Source: Linyphia triangularis (lineage: Eukaryota; Arthropoda; Arachnida; Araneae; Linyphiidae). From it: 64,000 nucleotides of DNA. The notes beneath the pieces were generated by a model, which saw only the letters and a program-made list of their open reading frames with translations, did no database searches and was not told where the DNA came from. Where the stretch lies: NCBI GenBank assembly GCA_963978545.1, contig OZ021721.1:34459348-34523347 (forward strand), in the 5' to 3' direction. Shown one piece after another: positions 26,800 through 36,599 of this stretch; positions within the stretch are counted from its first letter, which is position 1, and every line of letters begins with the position of its first letter. A program made the translations under genes and the position numbers.

Positions 26800-27862
26800 A
26801 AAAAATTCAAAATTTCAGAATTCAGAAGGTTTTTGGTGCATCATGGAGAAAATGGTAAATTGATATTACCGTTATTGTATATAGATATATACATTATATA
26901 ATATATTTCCACTTTTTATTTTACATTATCATTAGTATTATGTAAATATTGGTTTATTTTTTTATTAAAATTGTCAGACTATGCAGTAAGAAGCATCTCG
27001 TAAACCTTCAAAGAAGAGTAGATTCTTAGTTATTAGTCTTAGATAGTAACTTTTTGTATAAAACTTAGAGCAAATTTATAGATCTACATTTTTCGTTCAA
27101 TATATTTTTCCCTACGACTTATTGTTATGAAGATATAATTGAACAACTCGGCAAAAAACTTAAAAAAGCAGCATTTTTACGAAAAAGTGTTTACTTTGAT
27201 GCTACGTAACTTTTTACATAATAGCTTTACAAAAGCAAATTGTTCACAAAAGTTGTAGAAAATTTAATATTCTACAACTTTTAAACTTAATGTTTGTTTT
27301 TAAAATGCATTGCGAAAGAGTTATGATCTATAAACTGAAAAACGTATTTTTTTTGTGGTGCACCACGGAAAATACACAAAGCAAAGTAACTCCTTTGTTA
27401 TTAGTCCTAGAAAATAAGTTTATATAAAAAACTTGTAGGAAATTTATTGTTCTACAACTTTTATTCACAAACTTTTTCTCTAGAATGTACCATTATGAAG
27501 ATATAATCAAAAAACTTGACACAAATCTTAAAAAAGTGGAATTTTTACGAAAAAGTTTTGATTTGATGAGACATAACTATTTACATAATAGGTCTATAAA
27601 AAAACTTAGGGTACAAAAGTTGTAGATAATTTAATATTCTATAACTTTTGGATATAATGTGTGTTTCTAAGATGCATTGGCAAAGAGCTATGACATATAA
27701 ACTGAAAAACGGCTCAGTTTTTGGTGCACCACGGAGAACTCACAAGGGTTAGGAAGTCGAAAACTTGGTTTATAAACCACGAGACCAACCTTTATAACAT
27801 ATTAAAAAATCAGAACTACATAACCTTTTGCAAGGCAAAATGTCTCTATTCCCTGGACTACG
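26800..27862 (-). repeat. Right inverted arm of the 24.3-27.9 kb foldback element
   Basis: This is the reverse-complement counterpart of the left arm. Cores GGTGCACCACGG at 27723 and 27357 and GGTGCATCATGG at 26835 mirror the left cores, with the same 366-base spacing for the outer pair. A further module-like copy continues inward at about 26440-26800 and has no clear partner on the left, so the arms are unequal. Confidence 0.82.
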
Positions 27863-28440
27863 GTTCGAGAGACAAATACAGGGAAGTATATGTTTAAATA
27901 TTATATTTTAATAATTCTGAATTTTTTATACAGTATAGAGAAATGCTAATAGTTCATGAATATGCAGGTCTCGCAAGTTTTAAAAGGGAACCAAGCTGAT
28001 CTTAAATATATACGTCATCAATGATATAATATTTATTGCCACTTAGCCCACTTTAAAAAAAATATGAGTATTGGGCGCCAGCGATCTGATATCGTCTACA
28101 CCCTTCCTCATCGAAGATTAAAAAGCGGGGGTTTACCAAATCAAAAAGAATGCTCATTATTTGGCAAGCTATCTGCCAATTGAATTAAGTTCAACTAATT
28201 CAAAGTCGATTTTTGAACAGTTTCGGGTATTTTTAGCCTCAGTAGACCGGTGTATTCATAATCTACTAGCATTTCTCTACATTATATAAGAAATTTAGAA
28301 TAATGGAGCTAGGGATATACTTTTGTAACTGCAATTTTTATTGTTATTTGCTCTGTAAACGAGATATTTGTGAAAACCTGATATCTGGACCGATTTCTTC
28401 GGGATTAAATTCTTCAATCCAGAATACCTGAATAGTGATG

Positions 28441-28623
28441 GCCGACCAAACGGTATAGTGGTTAGCATACTAGCTTCTAGACCACGAGGTTGCGGGTTCG
28501 AGTCCCGTGTAAGGGCATGGGTGTTTGTAAATGTAAGTTGGCTTGTCAAATGACGAATGTTTCGGTGCATGGTAGCCCTCGTGTTGCTGATGGAGCCAGA
28601 TAATCTGAAAACAGCCAACCAAT
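28441..28623 (+). mobile_element. tRNA-derived SINE, 183 bp, perfect 13-bp target duplication
   Basis: The A-box-like region is TATAGTGGTTAGCATAC and the B box is GGTTCGAGTCCC, as in a polymerase III promoter. The flanks are CTGAATAGTGATG at 28428-28440 and again at 28624-28636, identical over 13 bases. The tail ACAGCCAACCAAT resembles the 50.7-kb SINE, and the mid-section CCCTCGTGTTGCTGA is shared with the copy at 29.4 kb. The anticodon stem does not pair, so this is not a functional tRNA gene. Confidence 0.88.
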
Positions 28624-29344
28624 CTGAATAGTGATGTGATAGTAACAGAGAGGTAAGGCATTTATTTAAGTGAATACAATTTGATGTTAATTAAGTTGTA
28701 ATTTTTTAGTCTGCATTGTTCGATGAGGTATCTAAATTTGCAGTCTAATAGTTTCTTGATAAATAGGGAAGGATTGCAACTAATGGTGACTGAAAAAACG
28801 TAACATCCTAAAATTACGACATTTTCAAATAGACCAATCCGTTAATATTACTGGCGTCAATTAGTTTAAATTTTCTCCTGTTAAATATTAAAATAGCTGG
28901 TAAACTCAAGTTGGAAGATTATCCCTTGTAAATTTGAAAATATTTATAACTTTATCTTATCACAAATCAATGTATTACTTAAATTTAACTTTAAATATCT
29001 GAAACCAAAGGATTAAGAACACCATCTCGGTTGTTTGGAGTTTAACGGCGCAAGGGCAACACGTGGTCTGAGCCAAACATCATCTCGATTTCCCTGATTT
29101 TACAAAATACAAGTTAGAAAACTGCTATACTTTTCTTTCTATGGCTTATCTTTAAAAACGAATGTCCCCGTAACGAAGCCTTGTATAGGAGATAGTGTAA
29201 AGATCATTCAAAATAATACTAAATACGCTCAATAAAGCAAACAAAACTCGAAAATTAATAGAAAAAATTCAGATAGTGTTCATGTCTCTACGATATAGAT
29301 ATCAATATTGTAATATATTTAATAATTGGGAGCTACTACAAATT

Positions 29345-29512
29345 CTAAATCTATAATCTGGCGCTGTCAGCAACACGAGGGCCATAATGCAAATCAGGAC
29401 GGGATCTACAGTTTAAAGTAGATTCCGAACCACAACGAACATCCATGCTGGGATTTTGCATCTTTGGCATGCTAAGTCAGAGAGAGCGCTAACCACATAG
29501 CCATCAGGTGTG
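29345..29512 (-). mobile_element. SINE copy, same superfamily, minus strand
   Basis: Read on the minus strand it begins GATGGCTATGTGGTTAGCGC (A-box-like). It continues with GTGGTTCGGAATCTAC and CTGTAGATCCCGTCCTG, and ends with GGCCCTCGTGTTGCTGACAG. It combines body segments seen in the 50.7-kb copy with the CCCTCGTGTTGCTGA segment of the 28.4-kb copy. The ends are approximate. Confidence 0.72.
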
Positions 29513-30374
29513 CAAGGAGGGTTCTCATAATTTATCTGTTTTTTTCACGACCGCCGTTATGGAGGGACAAAGAAGCATACTCCTCTGCTTTTGAAAAATA
29601 AGGTGGTGAAAAGAAATAGAGAAGTGTAATATCGGCTTCAAATTATTCGTTTGAACAGGAATTGACATTATCATTTGATTAGAAAATGAATTAACATTTT
29701 CAAAAAATCAAAGCTTGAAGCCGCACTGTACTCCCTTGCGTACTCTCTTTAAATAATCCTGCCAAACCCATACTGGTATAAATTTGTTATCTATACACAA
29801 AAATTTAAATGAATGTGCGATAGAATTAATATGAACTCAAAAATATTAACAACATATATGATGAAAAAAAATTTGTACGTGCAAAGATTACATGCAAAGA
29901 TACGTGCAAAAAAGACGTGTAAGAGATTTTGTACGTGCATAATAATTTGTATATTTACTTTTAAATATAATCATATAAATGTTAAATAGTACATGTGTCT
30001 GAATAAGGAATTACAGACACGATTTTTTATATACTCATTATAACTGTCATGTAATTAAAAATAAAATTTTTGACAGAGTATTGCAGAAAATATTTTATTC
30101 AAAACATATGATTTTGAAAAGAAATACTGAAAAATCAGACTAATTTATCCAGCTACACCCTAATAATATAATTTGATAAACTTATTTAATTAAAACAATT
30201 TGAACTTAAGCATCAGGTTTCTTCCTTGATTATAACTGAAATCTGTTTCATGAAAGAATCCTCAGAGAATTTTTTGTGTTTTATAGTAAACTTTGTGATT
30301 TTTTTTATGTCACCAACGTTTCTTTTATTCCGCCTTATTTTATATTTCAAAATATCTATTGAAAAACTCAAAAT

Positions 30375-30606
30375 TAATTGAAGGGGTAAGTGGATGAAGG
30401 AGGTATATAACAAAAATACATTTTAAAATAATCCCTCTTAAAGTATTAACTTTGGAATTATTTTAAAAGTAACATGCCTTTTTTATTAATCAAAATATAT
30501 GTCACTTGTCAGTGTCAGAAGTTGAACTACCCCATCATTCATTGTGAAAACTCGTATTTAAAAAAAATGTCATATACTCCCTTCATCCACTTAGCCCTTC
30601 AAATTA
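30375..30606. mobile_element. TA-flanked MITE in ligand intron 1, about 232 bp
   Basis: The left TTGAAGGGGTAAGTGGATGA and the inverse of the right TCATCCACTTAGCCCTTCAA pair over about 35 bases, with TA at both outer ends. It lies about 260 bases inside the intron from the Notch-ligand donor. Confidence 0.8.
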
Positions 30607-30861
30607 CGACGTTTGTAATCAAAAATATTATTAGTCTTTAACATTCTGCATAGATAGCACACTTTTGAAATAATTTAAATTTTTATTATCCAAGTCTGAG
30701 AATAACTAAACTCAAGAATTTTTAAAACTAAAATTTCAATTATATTGCCATTTCATTGCTAAAAACTGAATCATCGATGTTTGTTTAAATTTTCCAAAGG
30801 GGATGGCTGTTAATATGTTCAAACTTCTATGAATTTAAAGACTTAAATATAAGGATTCTTA

Positions 30862-30867
30862 ACTTAC
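30862..30867 (-). promoter_or_regulatory. Splice donor of the Notch-ligand exon
   Basis: On the minus strand the exon ends ...TGGATG and is followed directly by GTAAGT, the consensus 5' splice site. Reading on past it gives only two codons before a stop (TAA), which supports splicing here. Confidence 0.9.
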
Positions 30868-31218
30868 CATCCAGCGGAAGGTGAAAGGCACTGTTAAAGT
30901 GACTGCTTTGTCAGGATCAGACTGTACCGAAAACGAATTACCAGCTACAACATCTGATGTGATTTGACCAAACGAACAGGCTCCAGTTGGCTTCACAACC
31001 GTTTGATATTCTTTAAGGCAAAGCCGGAAAGCGGTTTGGCATTCGGTTTGGCAGGTTCCATTTACAGGTTGAACACCTCCACAGCAAGAACCGTTAGCAA
31101 GTTCACCACGCATATTTTCAAAACTCAAAACCTGAAGTTCAAATCTACCACAGGCCTTTGAATTAGAGATGTTCATCATCAGTCGAAGAATGAGAACGAG
31201 TATGCATAAATACGACAT
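30868..31218 (-). CDS. Serrate/Jagged-type Notch ligand, first coding exon
   Basis: The product would be a single-pass membrane ligand (Jagged/Serrate family) that activates Notch on neighbouring cells; only its N-terminus is here. The reading frame gives 117 residues. Residues 1-22 form a signal peptide with a hydrophobic core (YLCILVLILRLMM). The MNNL domain starts near residue 24 with CGRFELQVLSFENMRGEL, then CCGG at 45-48, FRLCLKEYQ at 64-72, CSFG at 81-84 and PFTFRW at 111-116. NGS (42) and NGT (53) are possible N-glycosylation sites. The short cysteine spacing and TAFRLCLKEYQ favour Serrate/Jagged over Delta. The exon stops after Met117 in phase 0 at a perfect GTAAGT donor, at the point where family members continue with the rest of MNNL. 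The DSL domain, EGF repeats, membrane segment and tail must lie in later exons below position 1 or hidden in the intron. The ATG chosen is the only one giving a full signal peptide. I leave the symbol empty because the Jagged/Serrate name depends on species. Confidence 0.93.
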
Positions 31219-32160
31219 ATTTGCTGTATCTATATTAGCAAGGCTTAAGGAAGAGTGCTAATAAATCATTGGTTGGCTCGTAAATAGTTAATCCGTTAGA
31301 GTAATTTTAAGAGGAAAAAAACCCTACGAAAGTCTTAATTACTGTGGGTCAGTTGTCCAATGCACACTTTAATACAAGTACAATTCTTTCAGATTATCAA
31401 TTGTAGAAGAAAATGTACTTAAGTCTGCTTACTTCCAAAAAAAAATTGTAACGACTACGCACACAGTTGACACAAATCATTAGAATAGATTATCGCTTTC
31501 GAATGTACTTATATCCACCAAAATGCAAGTCAAGGTATTTCAGTAATCTAACGAAAAATATAATCTTCTTAATCCCGCACAGATATATAGTTCACTGCAC
31601 ACACAATAATAAAAAGTCCACAAAAAATCGTCAAAATGGTCTGTTTAGGATTTACTTAAGTTCACCGGTCCAATAGTAATAGGAAAAGAATTAATAATCA
31701 CACGTAAATAGTAAGTGTCCACTCCACACACAATTATCGAAAATTTACAAATCAATCAAAATTCTTCGAGATGATCCTCCCGAAAACATAAATCAAACGA
31801 TACACAGTCTTCATAATTGCACACAGAGCTTGAGTCAATCCAACACAAAAATAAAAAAAAGTTTCTAAGTTGATCAAATCACACACGGTCAAGAACAATG
31901 CATGACATCAAGAACATGCCGCTCCAACTCCGTCGAAACCGAAACCTCAAAACTCAGTCCGGTGGACTGACAACATCACACAAACACGCACGCGCATCAA
32001 GAAGGATAAACTGGATGATGAGCAGGCGGGAACACAGGGATAAACATAGCTCAACCAGATTGGCGTCAACATCACCCATCGGAAGTGATGGGTGGATCAA
32101 GTTGGTAAGTGAGAGGGGAGGGGCGATTACTCGCCAATTTATTCGCCAACGGCGATAAAG
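31219..32160 (-). other. Probable 5' leader and proximal upstream region of the Notch-ligand gene
   Basis: This stretch directly upstream of the ligand ATG is richer in GC and in CA/TG dinucleotide runs than its surroundings, most clearly at 31890-32160, and the composition falls back to AT-rich beyond about 32160. I saw no convincing splice acceptor immediately before the ATG, so an unspliced leader is the simplest reading. No TATA box or start site could be fixed. The small open frames on the plus strand here look like chance. Confidence 0.4.
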
Positions 32161-33649
32161 GGAAAGTTTTGAGGGGAACAGGTGGTGTCAAATCAGGACT
32201 TTTTCCCTTTTCCAAGGAATTTTTTTTTAAGGTTAAAAATTGTAGGGATATTCCAGTCTTTTTTTTCTGGAATTTTTAATGAAAGAGTTTAGAAAGACGT
32301 AAAGTAGAACTTCGATGGTAAAGAAAATATAATTGGATAGATGGAAACTGCCAATTTGAAGATAATGAAATAAGTATTTGATGATGTAGTTTAAACCAAC
32401 GATACTTAAATTTTATATATTAGGAAAAAAGTCTTAGTGTGGAAAAGGTCTTACGTTTTTAGAAAAAGGGTTTATATACATTTGACCTTTTTGTAAATAC
32501 TTTGTTGAGGTTTTCCGTAGTTTTGAAGAGATGCAAATGTGTGTAAATGGGTATAGGATTAGCGGGAGAATCTTTCGAGTATTTTTTTATTTGAAACGGT
32601 TGAATTTATTTTTGTAAACAATTCTTGAGCTTGTTTTGATAAAGAAGGCTTTGACAGTTCGAGATTCAGGAACGTATTGGGACATAAAATCGGTCATGCA
32701 ATTTTTGATTTCTGCAGGCCCGAATTTTTAATTTAATCATTAATAAAATTTTAATAAATAAATAATTTTAATAATTAAATACTTTTAAAAATATATTTTT
32801 ATATTTATATTTAGTAATATTTAAATAGTTTTATTTATTAATTTTATAAATAATTTGTTTTTATCACTAGTTTAATTGAATCAAATATTCTCTGTCTCTA
32901 CTATTTATAACTCCTTTAAATAAACTTGGTTTCCATGAACCAGTGATAGTTTGTTGCAAAAACTTAAACGAAGAAATCTATGTTGCAAAATAAAGAATGT
33001 CCAGGTATATAACAAGTATGTTTATTAGAAAATAACATCCAAAATTATAATATTTTTTTAACTTTCAAAGTTATAAAATAAGTTAAACATCGTAATACAA
33101 TAGTATATAAATCTTAGTGAATCTATTTTCTAAGTACCACAAAATATCTATAAAAATTATAGATGTGAGAATTTTTATTAATTTCTTAATATACAAACTA
33201 TATCTCTCAAATTAAAGTCATAGCTTAATAATAGTTAATAGTTCTAGTGGGAGTGATTAGAATTTAGTTAATAGTTTGTGGTGGGTATGATTGGGATTTG
33301 AATGCATTAGGATATTAAAAAAAAAAAAATTAAAAAAAAAACGCTAAGAAAGGAAAATATTCATATTGGAATATTTTTTTTAAATGCTTCACAAAAATAA
33401 CTTCTGTACCAGACCGGTCAATTTTTTACAGGCACTGACCGGCCGAACAACCCTATGGCCAGTCCACACCTGGTCGAGACTCCGCGTTACAAAGGAGAAT
33501 GAAAACGGTGCTTTACTATTTTCAATTACCCATATGTTTACATAGAGTTGTTCGCAATTGTTTTCGCATTGTTTTCGTTTAATTTTTTTTTTTTTTTTTT
33601 CATTCCTACTTGTTTTGAAACATCTTGACTTCAAAAAAGTGTCAAGAAA
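32161..33649. other. AT-rich upstream flank of the ligand gene
   Basis: There is no gene. A GC-richer patch at 33410-33490 contains GACCGGTC and GACCGGCC and may be an old repeat end. Confidence 0.5.
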
Positions 33650-33985
33650 AAAAATGTGTGTTTGTCTGTGTGTACGTGGTCAGCAGAGCTATCGAACAAA
33701 TTGTCCAACGATGTTCAAATTTGGTGCACAAGTTAGTGGTGGTCTATCATTAAAGTTTTCATCAATATTAGGTATGCAATATTGATGATCAATATGCGCA
33801 AAACATGAAAACATGAAAAAGTCATGTTTTTCAGCAATTACTAAAAAACAACTCGAACGATTTTAATCAAAATCTCTATGGTAATGCCTCTTACGGTGTT
33901 CAAAACATCCCCACTTCCAAAAATTCCTGTAAAAATGCTATAAAGGTGTAAAAAGTTGAAAAATGAGTGTCTTTAACACGGAGCT
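33650..33985 (+). repeat. Dispersed repeat, pair with 11.82-12.13 kb
   Basis: This is the opposite-orientation copy of the repeat at 11820. It contains TGTGTGTACGTGGTCAGCAG and GATGTTCAAATTTGGTGCAC. No coding content was recognised. A related but shorter motif (AACTGGTTGGAT...AAATTTGGTACGC) lies near 40360-40400. Confidence 0.78.
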
Positions 33986-34222
33986 CTCTTCGCTTGAGAA
34001 TCGAATCTCATTAACGACCTTTTTTCTCCTCTTCTGTTTCAATTACAAGCAAGGATGATGTAAGAATTAACGAAAAGTAAATCGCCAAAATTGCCATTTT
34101 GGAGTTTTTTCCTTTTTTTTTTTTACTCTTCTCTTAAGGCCCATACAAGAATTATCCCCAAGAATGTCGTCAAACTGACCCTAATTTTTTTTTTTTAATG
34201 GGAGAGCATTTATTTCTTAATT

Positions 34223-34455
<233 letters not shown>

Positions 34456-34728
34456 CGTATTGCTGGAAACACAGTTCCATAGCATTGCAAAAGAATATGG
34501 AAGCTTCACGGACTTCTCTGATATTTGGTATGGTTAATTTTTAAATTTGACAAAAATGACTGAAATATGCTGAAACTAGAGGATGGTATATTATTATTGT
34601 TGTTCCAAAAGCAATTAAACGTTTTCTTACAAAAAATGCGTGGTACATGAGAGAGTTTTTGACAGTAAGTGAAGTGGAACAATTTATTTAAATATTTATA
34701 TTCTTTTTTAAATACTAAGAGAGGGATA

Positions 34729-34926
34729 TACATTGTATATCCACCTTACGCCAAAAACAGGTTCCTATTTAGCTGCAACCAACACTTGGTGCTTAGTTTC
34801 ACGATTTAATGGTACTTACGGTCCGAGGTAGCCCCATTAAATAGCGAAACTAAGCACTAAATGTTGATTGCAACTAAATGGGAACCAATTTTCGGTGCAA
34901 GGTGGAACAAAATTTTTAACAATGTA
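34729..34926. mobile_element. Palindromic MITE, copy 1, about 198 bp
   Basis: This is a near-complete hairpin. The left arm reads CCACCTTACGCC...GGTTCC...GCTGCAACCAAC...GGTGCTTAGTTTCACGATTT. The right arm is its complement back to GCAAGGTGG, leaving only about 20 unpaired bases around 34812-34832. The flanking ends TACATTG/CAATGTA suggest a TA duplication. The same family is present at 56788. Confidence 0.88.
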
Positions 34927-36591
34927 CTCGAAGTTGTGATTAAATTTGAGGCATTTTCTTATATGCAATTGTATGGCAAGATCAATAAGAGAATTTTGTA
35001 ACTAAAGAATAAAAGTATTTCTACCATTTAATCTATTAAGATAATCCTTTCACTTATATCTCATTTCATCTGTTTTCTAACAAATGAACAAAATATATCG
35101 AATATCAGTAAGCAAAGGAAACTTATGTTTGTCAATCAGGTATTCTATATATATTAAAATACTTGAACATGTTTTGTAAGTCGAAACGTTTCTAAAACAT
35201 CCCGAAATAAGTAGAGAACTCTGCTTTTCCAAAATGGCCCTTTCGCTGAAAATAAGACATATAAAGCTGAACATTTTCAGTTAGGTAGCCTACAGTCTCC
35301 CACTAAAACGAGTAGGGTCTGCATTAATGCGCTTTCGAAGCTTATATGCTTCGGAATATTTCAAAATAAGTAAGGAAATATGCGTTACCAATAGGACTCA
35401 CTTGTTGACAAAAGACATATAAAGCTGAATATTATGGTAGGTAGCTTCTTCTTCCCTCATACCCCTCATAAATAAAACAAAGTCTACATTCTTACGCTTC
35501 CGAAGTTGAAATCTTTCAGAAACATTCCAAAATAAGTATTGAACGATGTACCAATAAAGCACATAAAGATTGTTTTTTCCCCACCTCCCCTCACCACACC
35601 CAGAGAAAAACCCACCATTAATATGCTTTTGTATAGTTGAAATGCGCAAGAAGCGTAATTATCTAATAATAAAAAAATAGTAGTCTTGTAAGTAAACGTA
35701 TTAATGGAAAATTAGGAAAGAATGTGCATGCGGATGATTTTCCAACTTTCCGAAAAATGTATCCCGAAAAAATTCCACTAGTTTCATCAATCAAAAGATT
35801 CCGAGGGTGGTTAGCTGCTGTATAAGTAACGACTGATTTTTATGGTTACATTGTTGTAATATGGAGAATTTTTCAAAATTCACGGTATTGATTTAGTTAT
35901 TATACTGCTACACATTTTGTTGGACCCTATGTTTTTTTCATTAACAAGTTATACAGATGTCTTCTTTAGGATTTCAATATTAAAATCTTCTTGTATAATA
36001 AAATAAAGTTTATCATTTGAATATGTGAAATAGCAGATTTTTGAACTGTAAAACTATTTTCGATTTTAAGCATATGGGATTAAAAATAGTCTATGTAAGG
36101 AAATTAATAATGAAACATGATAGGAACGTAATACATTTGATTAAAGCCTTCTTTAGTTTGAGAACTTCTTTCAAAGTGAGTAATATTTTATATTGATGGG
36201 GAAACTTGAGAGCACATAATTCAGAAATAGAGTCATCGCACATTGTAATGATAAATATAGCTTCTTAAACAAAACTGATCCGATTATTTTAGAAGCTCAT
36301 AAGTCAGCAAATAGTAACTCATGAAAAACCAAAGAAAAATAGTTCTTTTTGCGGAATAAGGTTTCTTAAACATGAATGAACTTCCATGATTCTCAACTAC
36401 AAGTAAAATTGTTTTTTTCATTAAAAAAACTCAGAGGCGATAAAATATTATTTATAAAAAAAATTTAGTGACTGATGGCACTTTTTTCATATATAATCGA
36501 ATTGATAGATGAATAGAGTAATTGATGACATAGAAATAGGGTCTCGTAAAATGGTGCCTACTTGAAATTGAAATCCTAATATCCAATTTCA
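34927..36591. other. Non-coding sequence
   Basis: Two or three loosely similar segments (AAGACATATAAAGCTGAA with nearby CTTCCGAAG-like blocks at 35.25, 35.41 and 35.55 kb) suggest old tandem duplication of about 160 bases. No gene was seen. Confidence 0.45.
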
Positions 36592-36599
36592 TCCTGATG

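Larger units (their letters stand above)
24337..27862. mobile_element. Foldback transposon with long modular inverted arms
   Basis: The sequence starting at TGTAGTCCGGGGAATAGAGA is matched in inverse orientation by TCTCTATTCCCTGGACTACG near 27843-27862. The two arms stay recognisably complementary, with scattered mismatches, to about 25440 on the left and back to about 26800 on the right. Each arm is built from diverged modules, each carrying the palindromic core GGTGCACC. Cores lie at 24474, 24840 and 25402 on the left and at 27734, 27368 and 26846 on the right (outer ends). Modules also carry the hairpin AAAAGTTGTAGA...TCTACAACTTTT. The unpaired centre holds a decayed ORF. I cannot assign a superfamily, and no target duplication was certain. 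Confidence 0.85.
27863..30374. other. Presumed ligand intron sequence
   Basis: This lies downstream of the ligand donor. Two SINEs (28.4 and 29.4 kb) are the only recognisable content, and no exon was found. Confidence 0.5.

Noticed and set aside
28441..28515. Functional tRNA gene
   Set aside because: Good A and B boxes, but the anticodon stem and acceptor do not pair, and it is the head of a SINE with target duplications.
30964..31161. Plus-strand open frame overlapping the ligand exon
   Set aside because: It is a shadow of the real minus-strand coding exon.
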